Positions 36,155 through 47,800 of a DNA stretch of 64,000 bases are shown here, piece after piece. Location: assembly GCA_022393335.1 (NCBI GenBank), contig JAJEKB010021165.1, forward strand, positions 404,995 to 468,994, written 5' to 3'. Made by a program: the position numbers and the translations under genes. The DNA comes from Macrotrachela quadricornifera (Eukaryota; Rotifera; Eurotatoria; Philodinida; Philodinidae). Each line of letters starts with the position of its first letter. Positions within the stretch are counted from its first letter, which is position 1. The notes under the pieces are model-generated. The model made no database searches, was not told the DNA's origin, and was given only the letters and a program-made list of their open reading frames with translations.

Positions 36155-38998
36155 AGTGACAAATCTCAAATTGGTATCAATTTTCACCAAATGTCTTATC
36201 GCTGATATTTGAGTTTTAAGAAGGAGATCAGATATTTACTTTCAAATTTTTAAATTCAACACATTCTTCACGATGGGACTCACCGGTGGATTCCACTTTA
36301 TTTTAAGACCTCCTCATGAGTCAATTTTTAGTAAACAAAATTCGATTTTTGACCTTTTTTCTCTAAGAAAAAGAGAAAAATAACATACGAGTAAGGGGGA
36401 AAAAGCGACACTTCCATACTTCCTTCGTACTTCGCTGTGCTTTCCTTGTACTGCCCTATATTGTTTTATTTTCTTACAGTATTTTGCTAATATAGTATAG
36501 GAGCTGCCATAGCTAAGTGGCTACTTTCTTCGGCACGTATCTACAAGGTACTGTCAGTTGTGGAATGACTCTGGGCAAGTCACTAACGGCTATTTGTCTC
36601 GGATCATCTGTCCGATAGCACGCTAATGAAGTTGTCAACATACTGTATAGCTTCTGTAACTGGTGCGCGGTTAGTCAGTTTGTAAGGGAAGCTCATGTAA
36701 TTTAACGAGAAGAACTCTGCGTCAGGCTGGTCTTCTGTTCAGAGTTGTAGGAAAAATATCGGGCTAATGAAAATGCCTTCGGACATCATTCTATACTAAA
36801 AGGTAGCCAAAAGGCGGGGTATTCTTTTTCTAATATGGTATTAAGGATTTGTATCTATCAGTTGAGAAAATTCGAACCAATAATCTGATAAGAGCGATCG
36901 AAAAATATTCGTAAATAAAGTGCAATACTTGAAGTTAATACTAAAAATTGTTTTATTGAATACGTCACACGTTAGAAAGTGAAAGTTGAGCTTCTCAGTT
37001 TATTTTTTTAAGTGTAAAAATATTCACATTCAGACATATTATCAATAAAAATATCTACATTAAATAGCCTAGTTCGATATAAAAAAAGATTCAATAATCG
37101 TGAAATATATATAAATCATATAAAAACGAAACCTAATTTAGTTTAATACGTTGAACACGACCCAAGGGGAAAACAGTAAGACTCCCGCACTTCTCTCATA
37201 CTTTCTTGTGCTTCCTTATTCCCTTACCTATAGTCAGAATTGTAACCCTAAAATTGAATGTGTATTTGTGTATAACTACAGAGTAGTAGTTCACGTCTGT
37301 ATGATAGTAAAACAATCTTTTAAGAGCACTCTAAAACCCTTAAATGCTATATTCTGATGATAAAAAGTGGAGAAAAGCGATAATATCGTAGTTTCTAGTA
37401 CTGCCTATACTCCCATGCTATGTCATAATTATCTATAAGATCTTTATAGCTATTTGAAATCTACTATTAACCTGTATTACAGTATAAATGTTTATGCTTG
37501 ATCTTGAGGTAGACTTTCTTATGCTGAATTCCAGCTAGTATGCCGTAACGCAGATTGATAGAAGACTTGAAGTAGTTAAAAAGATCTAACGCATAGCTAT
37601 GGCTATGGATAGTACATAGAGTAAGTATTTACGTTTTCATGTGAAACGATATTCACAGTAGTGTGACACATGTGAGCATATACATATTATTTTCATTTTG
37701 TAGAACTCAGCTTTTACTATAACTTTGCCCATGATACCGTTTCTTAATATTGTTCATGAACAACAATATGAAGAATTCATCAACAAATTAGCCTGTACTT
37801 TATTAAAGTAAATAGCATATATTTGATGTATCCATTATATTTTGGTTCATGAACAAAATCAACAAAGGATGTCGCAAGTAAAGTTTTAGCAAAAGTCAAG
37901 TTCTACAAAGTAACAATCAGACTTCTGATCAAATGTGTCAAACTACTCTGAAAAATATTTTACATGATTTTACTTTTCTTCTTTGGCTATATATCATAGT
38001 TATCAGTAACAGCATACTTAAGAAAAACAATGATACTGATACGAGATATCATTCATAGTGCAAGTTGGTTCATTGTACGTCACTACACTTCTCTTGTACT
38101 TTATTTATATTCGCCTTGCATTCTCTCGTATTTCCATTGTACTTCAAGAGCACGGAAGACTCGCTTTTTCTCCTCCTTCTGGTATGTCCAGAATATGGCA
38201 TTTGAGAATCTGAGCGTATCCCAGGATGTAGCTCTTAAGGACAAAGAAGTAATTTGAGAGTATGGCATTGTAGGATCTATGAATACCTCACAAGTCAAAA
38301 AGCTACACTTTTGAAGTGTATACTTCCTCGTACTTCCAAGAAGTATGAGAGAAGATGAAGTATCGTCTTTTTTCTCCGTGAATAAGAGACTTTGTTGTTC
38401 TTATTTGCCATTAGAAGTATTCAGGAAAGCTGAAACTTTCACAATAACCCACTCTCATTGATACCTCTCTCTCTATACAAAGTTTCAAGTCGAAATTCGA
38501 AAATGAAATTTTTTTATGTTTCTAAGGCGGATCATGACAATGAATTATCCCAATACCTTAAAAACGTAACATCTCAACAACAACAGGCTTTGGGTACGAA
38601 CCCTTTTAGGGATCTTATCTACGATACGAGCCCAAACAAAAGGTGTCATTTGGGGAGATTCTCTCATTAGTATTTTTTTTATTTGGAAGAGCGTCATTAG
38701 ATGCAAAGTACCACATAGCCTCTTATGTTATTTTTCTCTTTTTCCATAGAAAAGAAAAGATAAAAAATCGAATTTTGTTGACTAAAAAATGACTCTTGAG
38801 GTTTTAAAATAAAGTGAAATCCACCGATGAGTCCCATCTTGGGGAATGTATTAAATTTAAAAATTTGAAAGTAAATATCTGATATCTGATTTCTGCTCGC
38901 TTTTTAAATTTAGAGACGTTACAAAAATCATACTTTGCAAATTTGAAAATGTTGACATGTAGATTTGTACTAATTTGAGATTTGACACTTATAATTAA
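36155..38998. mobile_element. element with about 250-bp terminal inverted repeats, non-coding interior
   Basis: The left arm (36155-36395, with TTTACTTTCAAATTTTTAAA, GATGGGACTCA.CGGTGGATT and AGAGAAAAATAACATA) is mirrored in the right arm (38715-38998). The arms are about 80 percent alike by eye. The 2.3-kb interior has no transposase. It contains three scattered patches of CACTTC..TCGTACTTCC-like words (36410-36460, 37185-37215, 38085-38150) and one single-arm copy of the conserved-core repeat family (38424-38660), so it is a compound region. Confidence 0.65.
38424..38660 (+). repeat. conserved-core foldback family, single arm copy
   Basis: Contains AAAGTTTCAAGTCGAAATTC followed by GAAAATG (38479-38505), then a GGCGGATCATGACAATGA segment and ACATCTCAACAACAACAGGC. 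It matches the right half of the palindrome at 44160-44720 over most of its length. Confidence 0.8.
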
Positions 38999-39780
38999 AT
39001 GAAAAATATTTAAAAAAAAAAAAAAACGAAATAAATCGAAAATGATGAAAGAGAAAAAACAAATGTATATATATATATATATTCTCCTATGAAAACATTT
39101 ACGATATAATAATAATAAAAAAAGAAAGCATACGAAAAGAAAAAACATCGTTATAATATGAAGACCCTATTAGTAATGAAACACCATAAAAATATACGAA
39201 TCAAAAACCAAAATCAATCAATCGTGACCGCGTCTTCATGACTCATATAAATCATTTATTCAACAAAAAATATACACATATTAAACAACAGAATTTTATT
39301 TTTCAACTATAGAATAATTCATTCTAACATAAAATTTATTTTAATTACAAAAAAAACAGAGACATAGTTAACCTTAGTATGCTCAAGTCTTATTTCGCTT
39401 TTTACTAATAATATATACGTTTATGTCATGCTTGTTTTTATTTTGCATTAGTATTTTCGTATAAATATAGTATTAACACATCGATAAGATAAAAAAAATT
39501 TTTTTTTCTTCATAATTTGTAATTCTTTCTTCATCATAGGATAACCAAAGAGAAAAAAGATTATTTATTTCAGTATTTGTGTAGAATTTAAGTCATCATT
39601 CCCTTTTTCTGATCGATCTAATGCATATTAAAGACATGATTACATCACATAATTTCAAATTAAATATGAATTTTTGCAGAAAATAATGAAATTTAAAAGA
39701 AAAATAGACTTGTGACGAATATTAAAGGGACATTTCAATTGAAAAATGGCATATACACTTTTGTAGATATCCGTTTTAAT
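38999..39780. other. AT-rich intergenic
   Basis: Long A and T runs and a short (TA)n microsatellite near 39066-39085. No gene. Confidence 0.4.
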
Positions 39781-40602
39781 ATGCTCCCAGAAGGGAAAAT
39801 CCAAAGGAATCAAATGAGACGACATTAGAATCCATGAGATTGATCTTTGTCTTCCTATTCATCGATTACTAAACTTGTTGTTCAACCAAGAATGAACTGT
39901 CTTCGAGAAATGGGCCGGAGTCTTGTCCTGTTGAAAAATAATTTTATGTAAAATTGGATAAAAGACGTTTTTGAGCATGTCAAGATGATATTGATGATTG
40001 ATTACTGCTTCTTCAAAGAAAAATGGCCTAACAATATCTTTTGAGAACATTGCACACTTCACACTAAGTTTTAATGAATTTATTGCAATTTCTACATTAA
40101 CAAAAGGATTATTTTCACTTCAAATCCAAAAATTGTATTTATTGACTATTTCTAAAAAATCGGTAATAACATTTCAGTTAATTCTATACGTAACTCTTTA
40201 TCCTCATCATATAACTACTGTATTAAATGCAATTTATATGGCTTAAATCTTAAAACTTGCCATATCGTTCGATGCATCAACGATTTTGAGATATAAAGTT
40301 CATGAGATACGCTATGAGCACTGTTGATTGGATCGGTTGATAAAACTTTAGAAATTTCTTCAACTTTTTCAGGTTTTGCTACTGATGGCTGCCCCGAACA
40401 CTCACGATTCATGTATTGAACCAGTTTCAAGAAGTTTATCAAAAATACGTCTGATGATCTTCGCACAAGAAATATCAGGTAGATTTTTCTGTTCAATATA
40501 TCGTACGATATCTTTTGGATATTGCAACTTAGCTATCGTAAGAACAATTTTAATTCTTAATTTTTCATCGAGAAATATTTGATGTGTTTGAAATGCATAC
40601 AT
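39781..40602 (-). pseudogene. decayed mariner-type transposase
   Basis: Minus-strand blocks in family order but different frames: ILDEKLRIKI-type N-terminal helix-turn-helix with KDIVRYIEQKNLPDIS, then CSGQPSVAKPEKVEEIS, then HRTIWQVLRFKPYK. These are followed by LYDEDKELRIELTEML with stops, SENNPFVNVE, KDIVRPFFFEEAVINHQYHL and IIFQQDKTPAHFSKTVHSWL (second catalytic Asp). A TGA at 39861-39859 stands where Trp of the WIGR motif is expected, then a third-Asp block (FDSFGFSLLGAY) has decayed. Several stops and frameshifts make it inactive. The group resembles insect and bdelloid mariner relatives with a QQDxxPAH motif. Confidence 0.72.
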
Positions 40603-40715
40603 CTTGAATTAGTTTATTCCTTTAGATTCTCTATACTGATCAATGACTCGTCAAAGACACTATTCAATATACAGATGTCATACTAATCGCAGTTCTCAAG
40701 GAAAGTTCGTTCTTG

Positions 40716-40785
40716 GTTTCCTTTGGATTTTCTTTTCTGGGGACATATTAAAACAAATATCTACAAAAATACTATTTAAAATTCA
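40716..40785 (+). repeat. inverted fragment of the same transposase
   Basis: TTTCCTTTGGATTTTCTTTT and the following ACATATTAAAACAAATATCTAC are an inverted, diverged copy of 39770-39825. The C-terminal coding end of the transposase is therefore present twice in opposite orientation, which points to a rearranged or double insertion. Confidence 0.6.
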
Positions 40786-41234
40786 AGAATAGAACAGAAA
40801 CTAAGTTTCTGTATTTCAGTTCAATATGATACTTTTGAAGTTTTTTTTTTATGAATAAAACTTGGTGGATTTGTCTATTATTTAAAAAAAACTAATTTAT
40901 TTTGTGAAATGAAATAGTGAAGATATGTCACTCAATAGATATTTCAAGATATCGACCTGAGCTTATTGATGGATTGACAAATTTGTAAATTTGCTCGTCA
41001 TTATCCAATCCGTTGACGTATCAGAAAGTGGGACTCCAAGGAGTCAGTTTGAAATTTCGATGATCTCGTCGTACCTATCTCTGACAAATTCCGATGGGTC
41101 AAATTAGCAGGCCTTCAGTTAGTCGATATTCCGAACACTCGACATCTATCGGATATTATACTTCTCTAATTTGTTTTTATTTGCTTTGAATATAATTTTA
41201 TCCTATTCGTGGCGATTTAATTTTCATAGAAAAT
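40786..41234. other. intergenic, nothing supported
   Basis: No exon found. A TE-like patch at 41010-41160 (CGTTGACGTATCAGAAAGTG) has no matching end. Confidence 0.35.
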
Positions 41235-41460
41235 AACGTATGACTCGGAATAAATGGTCGCACTTCGCATCTCATACTTTAACCTCTCAATACTTTTTAT
41301 TAGAAAACAAAAAGTGCATTAATGAAATATGCCTTAATATGTAGATTGTAGAGTGTTTTATGCTGCATTTTGTGGTACATTTGTTTTTCAATGAAACGTA
41401 TTTAGAGATTAAAATATGAAAAGCAAAGTGTGGCCATTTAACCTAGTGTATCCGTTATTT
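41235..41460. repeat. short MITE-like repeat with the TGTAGAG..GCAT module
   Basis: The ends AATGGTCGCACTTCGCATCTCATA and, inverted, TATGAAAAGCAAAGTGTGGCCATT mirror each other. The middle holds GATTGTAGAGTGTTTTATGCTGCAT then TTTTGTGGTACAT, which is shared with the piggyBac-like MITE at 63222-63799. Confidence 0.55.
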
Positions 41461-41815
41461 TTTCAGAAATCCGAGAAGATTAGTTGTTCTTCTTTATGAG
41501 AAGCATCATGCCATACATTAAATAATTTTAAAATAGCGAAGACAGAGCAGATCACACATCACTTGTAAGTTCTCAGCTAAGAATGCAAGAAAGGAAAGTG
41601 TTTTTCTATTAAATCTCTTGTTAAAATATAGCGGGATCCATTGATGGAACCCATCGCCTCGAATAGATTAAGATAATAATAATAAACGGTTCTGTCAATA
41701 GTATATAAACGTTTAAACTAAGAATAAGTACAATGTAAGAAACATGTTATATTTAAAATAAATAGATTCACATAAGAAAAAAAGAGTAAGAATATGTGTA
41801 GTTCTAAATATTTTT

Positions 41816-44800
41816 TTATTTAAGTTTTTCTTTTACGAATTGATAATAACGACCATGAAATGCAAGTAACTCATCATGAGTTCCACTTTCAACAATTTTT
41901 CCATGATGAAGAACACATATAATATCCGCATTTTGAATTGTTGATAAACGATGTGCAATTGTTATTGATGTTCGATTTTGTAGAGCATTATCTAATGCAT
42001 CTTGAACTAACTTCTCACTTTCACTATCTAATGCACTTGTTGCTAAAATAATTATACATGCAAATTTCATAGATTTATTTGTTGATTACCTTCATCAAGT
42101 AATAAAATTTTTGGATTTCGAAGTAATGCTCGAGCAATGGCTAAAAAATAAACAAATTCATTATTTATTTCATAAAGTATATTGAATTGTAATCTTACCA
42201 ATTCTTTGTTTTTGTCCACCTGATAATTGAGTTCCTTTTGCACCACAATTTGTTTCATATCCCTTTTATTTTCAAAAAAGAGTAAACAACAAAAAAAATC
42301 ACTGATAATTTACTTGTGGAAGTTGTTGAATAAAATCATGAATATTTGCAGTTTTTGCTACTTGAATTATTTCATCTAATGAAATATCTTTTCGTTTATT
42401 ATCACCATATGATATATTTTCACGAATTGACATATCAAATAGAACTGGTTCTTGTGAAACAATACCAACTAATAAAAATAAATAAAATACATAGAAGAGA
42501 AATATATGTGCATACTTTGTGATCGATACCATTGAAGATTAAGACTTCGAATATCTTTTGAATCAATCAACTATACACAAAGATAATGAAGAAAAATTAA
42601 TAAAAGATTACTAACGATACGACCAATATTGGCATCATAAAAACGTTCGATTAACTGAATAGTTGTTGATTTTCCACAACCAGATGTACCTTTAATCAAT
42701 GAACATTTTCCAATAAGAATTGTATTATAATAGAAAATATATTGTACATACCAACAAGTGCTACCTTTTGACCTATGAATATATAAAGAAAATAAAAATG
42801 AAGAATGATTATAAATATGAATAAATACCGGGTTTAACATTGAGTTTGAAATTTCTAAGAATAATTGATTTAGGTCGATTTGGATAAATGAAATAAACAT
42901 CATCAAATTCAATTTGTCCAGTAAAATTAGACTAAATAAAAGTGATATAGTTATTAAAAGTAGAAAATATTTTCAATGTTCACAAACAATTTCATCACCA
43001 TCATTTGATTGATTATCAATTTCTGATTTTCGATTTAACAATTCAAAAATATTCTCAGCAGCTTTAATTGCTCTTCCATAATCTGGTAATCTATTAAATC
43101 AAACCATTTTTACATCATAGAATTCAATCAATAACTTACAATGTTAATGCTCGACTAGTAGTTCGAGCAGTAAATATGACAGCATTAAGAGTTCTAAAAT
43201 ATACTATTTATTCAGCAAGATCTCCGAATCTTACACTTTTCTACTTACACAAATATATTTTCAGATGTAATTGTGCCCTGATTCATAAGATATGTACTAA
43301 GAGCAGTGAAAGCTGCTAGGCCAAAATAAGTAGAACAACTTGTGAATGAGAATAAGATGGCTAAACTATGACTTAGTTTATACGATGCCCTAGAAGAATG
43401 ATAAGTCATTTTATTATTTGATAGAAGTAAAAGTATAGAACAGTACCGATAGATAATGTCGAGTATTTGAGAATATTCATTAGAAAAATGAGTTTCTTTT
43501 GTCAATTGCATAACTGTACGAATATTTTGTATAGTTTCCACAGCCAACTGTATTAAAATAATTTGAAAAGATATAGAAAAACAATTTCAATCTTAAACTG
43601 TCAAAGATGAAAAACTGATTTTGAAGCGAACAAATAACAGTACAAAAAATTACGAAATGTTAACATCTACATATGTCATGCGGATATTATCCTTTCCACT
43701 CCAAATTTCCTCTCCTCTCTTCTTTTCTTTTCAGTCTTATGATCCATATGACCCACATATGAAGCTAACAAGATTCACGTCAACATCAATTGTTACGAAT
43801 CAATTGCCGAAATTTTGAATCTCAATAAAACTAGCTTATATAACGACATAGAATGATACTTTTATAATAGGAGTTATATGAATATAAGAAGAGCAGCCAC
43901 GACCGATTTCATCCTTACTAAAGGACCTTATCAGGTGGCATAATTCATTTCATCATGATTCTAAGGGTTACAACAAAAACTGAATGTTCAACTTCTAGTT
44001 CCGAGCATTTGAAGAGAACCGGCACTAATTGTATGTGAACTATGACACCTTATGAGATCCTAAAGCAAGGTCGAAACCAATCGTCGTTGCTTTTCTAGTG
44101 ATGTGAATATTTTCATTGCACTTGTTTTATTTTTGTAGCAATTAAGTACAAATCAAAAATATTTTGCCTATAGGTAGGACTCACAACGTAGATAAGGTCT
44201 CTAAAAGGATTTGTACCCAAAGCCTGTTGTTGTTGAGATGTTGCGTTTTTAAGATATTGGAATTACTCACTGTCGTGGTCCGCCTCAGAGACATAAAAAA
44301 AGACTCATTTTCGAATTTCAACTTGGAACTTTGTATAGAGCGAGGGTGAGTTATTGTGAAAGTTTCAGTTTTCCTGAATGCTTCTAATGGGAAATAAGAA
44401 CATTAAAGCTTAGCCTCTACAAGTCACAATAGGTTACCATAGCCGTATCTTAAGATAGGAACAAAGAATAGGTCTGAAACTTTCACAATAATCCACTCTC
44501 ATTGATACCTGTCTCTACACAAAGTTTCAAGTCGAAATTCGAAAATGAGTTTTTCTGCTACTCCTGAGAGGGATCACGCAGTGAGTTTTCCCAATACCTT
44601 AAAAACGCATCATCTCAACAACAACAGGCTTTAGACACGAACCCTTTTAGGGCTCTTATCTACACCATGAGTCCTACCTATAGACAAAATATGAGCTCGA
44701 ATAGAGGGTGTCAGTTGAGAAGGTTCCCTCGTCCGGGTAATATATTGCTTAGTAATGCATGACATCATATAACTCTAGCTTATAATTTTCAATTAGATAT

Positions 44801-47800
44801 CACAAGTAATTTTGAAGGAAGACAAAATAGAGTATTGACGAACCTTTCCCGGCTTCTCTAAAAGCTCATTATTTTTCCTTGCAAATTTAGCAGCCGAACG
44901 AATTTTGGCAACACTTCCAAGTAATATAAATGGAGCAAAAGGTACGGAAACCAATGTTAATTGCCAAGAATATGCAAATCCTATAATAATTCCAACACCC
45001 ACTACCACTAGATATTGTAAGAGCAAACCCAATCGAACACCACTTGCATCTTGTACAGCTGATGCTTCAGTTGCTAAACGTGTACATAATACACCAGTAC
45101 TATGATTGGATTGATCAAAATAAGATATTTCTTGACGAAGAATAGCTCGAAAAACTTTTGATCGAAGTCGTTTTGTTAAAGATTCACCAGATTCAGCAAA
45201 CATATAACTCTAAATAGGAATATATATGGAAAAACATAATATAAATCATCAAAACATATACCTGAATTGATTGTAATATTAAATGGGTAAGTCCTAGACC
45301 AAGGTATATGAAAATACAGATTAAAACTCGTTGTTTTTGACGATCTACATCACACTCTTGAAAAACCTATTGAAAGAAATGATTTGTATTAAACATAAAT
45401 ATTTGTTAATGAATTACTATTGTTAATTTAGTTTGAATAATAGAATATACTGGCTCTGCACCTCCATTTAAGCAAGCTGCTATGCATCCAATTAGAATTA
45501 AAATCCATTCTGGTTTGTTCATTTGTAATATATTTAACATAGTATTTTGTGTTTTCTCCTATTCAAAAAATTTCTTAAATCTCATACTAAAACATTATTG
45601 TATTTATTTTCATTACCTTGATTTTTTCCATCTTTTCAACTTCATTAACATCCAAAATTTTTTCTTCTTTTGACTTTCTCCTTGCATACAAAGCAGACAT
45701 TATTGACTCAGAAATACTAGCCAATGTTGATCCACGAGGTCGGAGTTCAATTTGATCATCTTTCACTTCCAAAGACGAGCCCATTTCGTTTCCATCTTGT
45801 TCTTCTTCTTCTTCTTCATTGTCGTCTTGTTTATCATCGTGTAAATTTTGTTGTACAACAAGATTATAATATATTCCTTGAATTTTCATCAAAGATTCAT
45901 GATCACCTTCTTCAACAATTTCTCCTTTTTGCATTACAAGTATTTTATCAGCATTCCGAACTGTTGATAAACGATGTGCAATTATTAATGTTGTTCGACC
46001 TATTTACAAAAGAAAACAAAATTCTTTCATTGTATAATTGTATATACCTTGAGCAGCACGATCTAAAGCTTCTTGCACTAATCTTTCACTTTCCCTATCA
46101 AGTGCACTTGTAGCTACAAGTTAATAAACATTATGAACAAAAAAAGCAAAAGAATAAATATTTAACCTTCATCAAGTAACAAAATCTTTGGATTACATAG
46201 AAGAGCTCGAGCAATAGCTAGACAAGCTTAATAATATAAAATATTAAAATGTATATTATCATTTACCAATTCTTTGTTTTTGTCCACCTGAAAGTGAAGA
46301 TCCTCTTTCACTAATTAGAGTATCATATTTCTAAAAAAAATCTCATTCAATATAGTTAAAATAATATATATTTAACTTACATCTGGAAGTTTTCGAATAA
46401 AATCATGTGCATTAGCCATTTTTGCAGCATCTTCAATTTGTTGATCAGTGGCTGATTCATATCCAAATAAAATATTTTCTCGAATAGTTCGATGAAATAA
46501 GATTGGTTCTTGACTAACAACACCAATATTTTGTCTTAACCATTTAAGATTATATTCATTCAATTGTTTTCCATCAAGATATATTGAACCTGATTGAGGA
46601 TCATAAAATCTTTGCAATAATAGAACACATGTAGATTTTCCTGATCCAGATGAACCAACAAGAGCAATTGTTTGACCAGATTTAATATTAAATGATAGAT
46701 TAGTAAGAATAGGTACATCAATTCGTGATGGATAACAGAAATTAACATTTGAAAATTCAATATTACCAAGAAGATTATCTTTTATCAAACCTTTTTCAAG
46801 ATCATTACAAATCTTTGATGGCTAAAACAAATATTGAGAAAAACAAACTGATTCAAATGAAACTATTTATATACTTCAGAGATAATTTCCCATATAATAA
46901 AAGCAGCAACTCGAGCTTCATGAAATGCTTGAAAATAAGGACTTGCTTGTCCCAAACAGAAAACACCAAAATTAATGGCCATGAACACCTAAACATCATA
47001 AATTAGATCATAATCATGACAAAACTATTGACTTAGGTATACACATCGAAATTAAAGAAGAAAGTGTGTTTGTTTGTACGTTATGCATTTGGGCACGGTA
47101 CGAACAAATGCAATGAAATTTTGCATGAAATACTATTTCGTCCAAGGGAAGGTCATAGGCTAGTTTGTGACCCAAAATTTTCATCTGAGGGAGGCGTTTG
47201 CCCCCTCTTATAGTTGGATCTACTACAGTAAATGCTTTTTTCATAGAGTTTGTGCCTATTATTGCTTTCTCAATAATTCAAGAACGAAAATATATAAAAA
47301 CATATGCTTTTTGCCATTAGTCACGAGACAGTCTAAGATAATCGAAAGAAAAACGAATATAATGTGTAAAATAAAGAGCTATCATAGGAATGAAAATTCT
47401 CACCGAATGAAGAAGGCAATACGTGAGATAAATTTCATTACTCGTAAATCATAATCTATATATATAAGGAAGAAGTTGTGTCTATCTGTTTTCTAAGCAT
47501 TTGGACATCTCACGAGCTAGCAATGCCAAACTTTTCATGCCATGCTCTTAGGTCTTGAGGAAGATCGAGAATGGGATCAGGATGATCGACAACAGGGTTG
47601 GGCTGAAATTTCGTACAGATTATGATACCTTGTAATTTTACTCAATCTTTCAAAAACTTCCGAGAATTTGCTGCCATTGTTAGCATATCCACCTTTTAGT
47701 ATCATTTTTTTTTGCATTGGATGTTGGTATAAAGTATGACAAGAGCCACGAGTTAAGAGAGAGACAGTCACACTCTCACACCATTTTCTAAATTATTCGA

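Noticed and set aside
46167..46217. Apparent frameshift in ABCB exon 12
   Set aside because: A recount of the bases showed the exon to be 51 bp with the frame intact.
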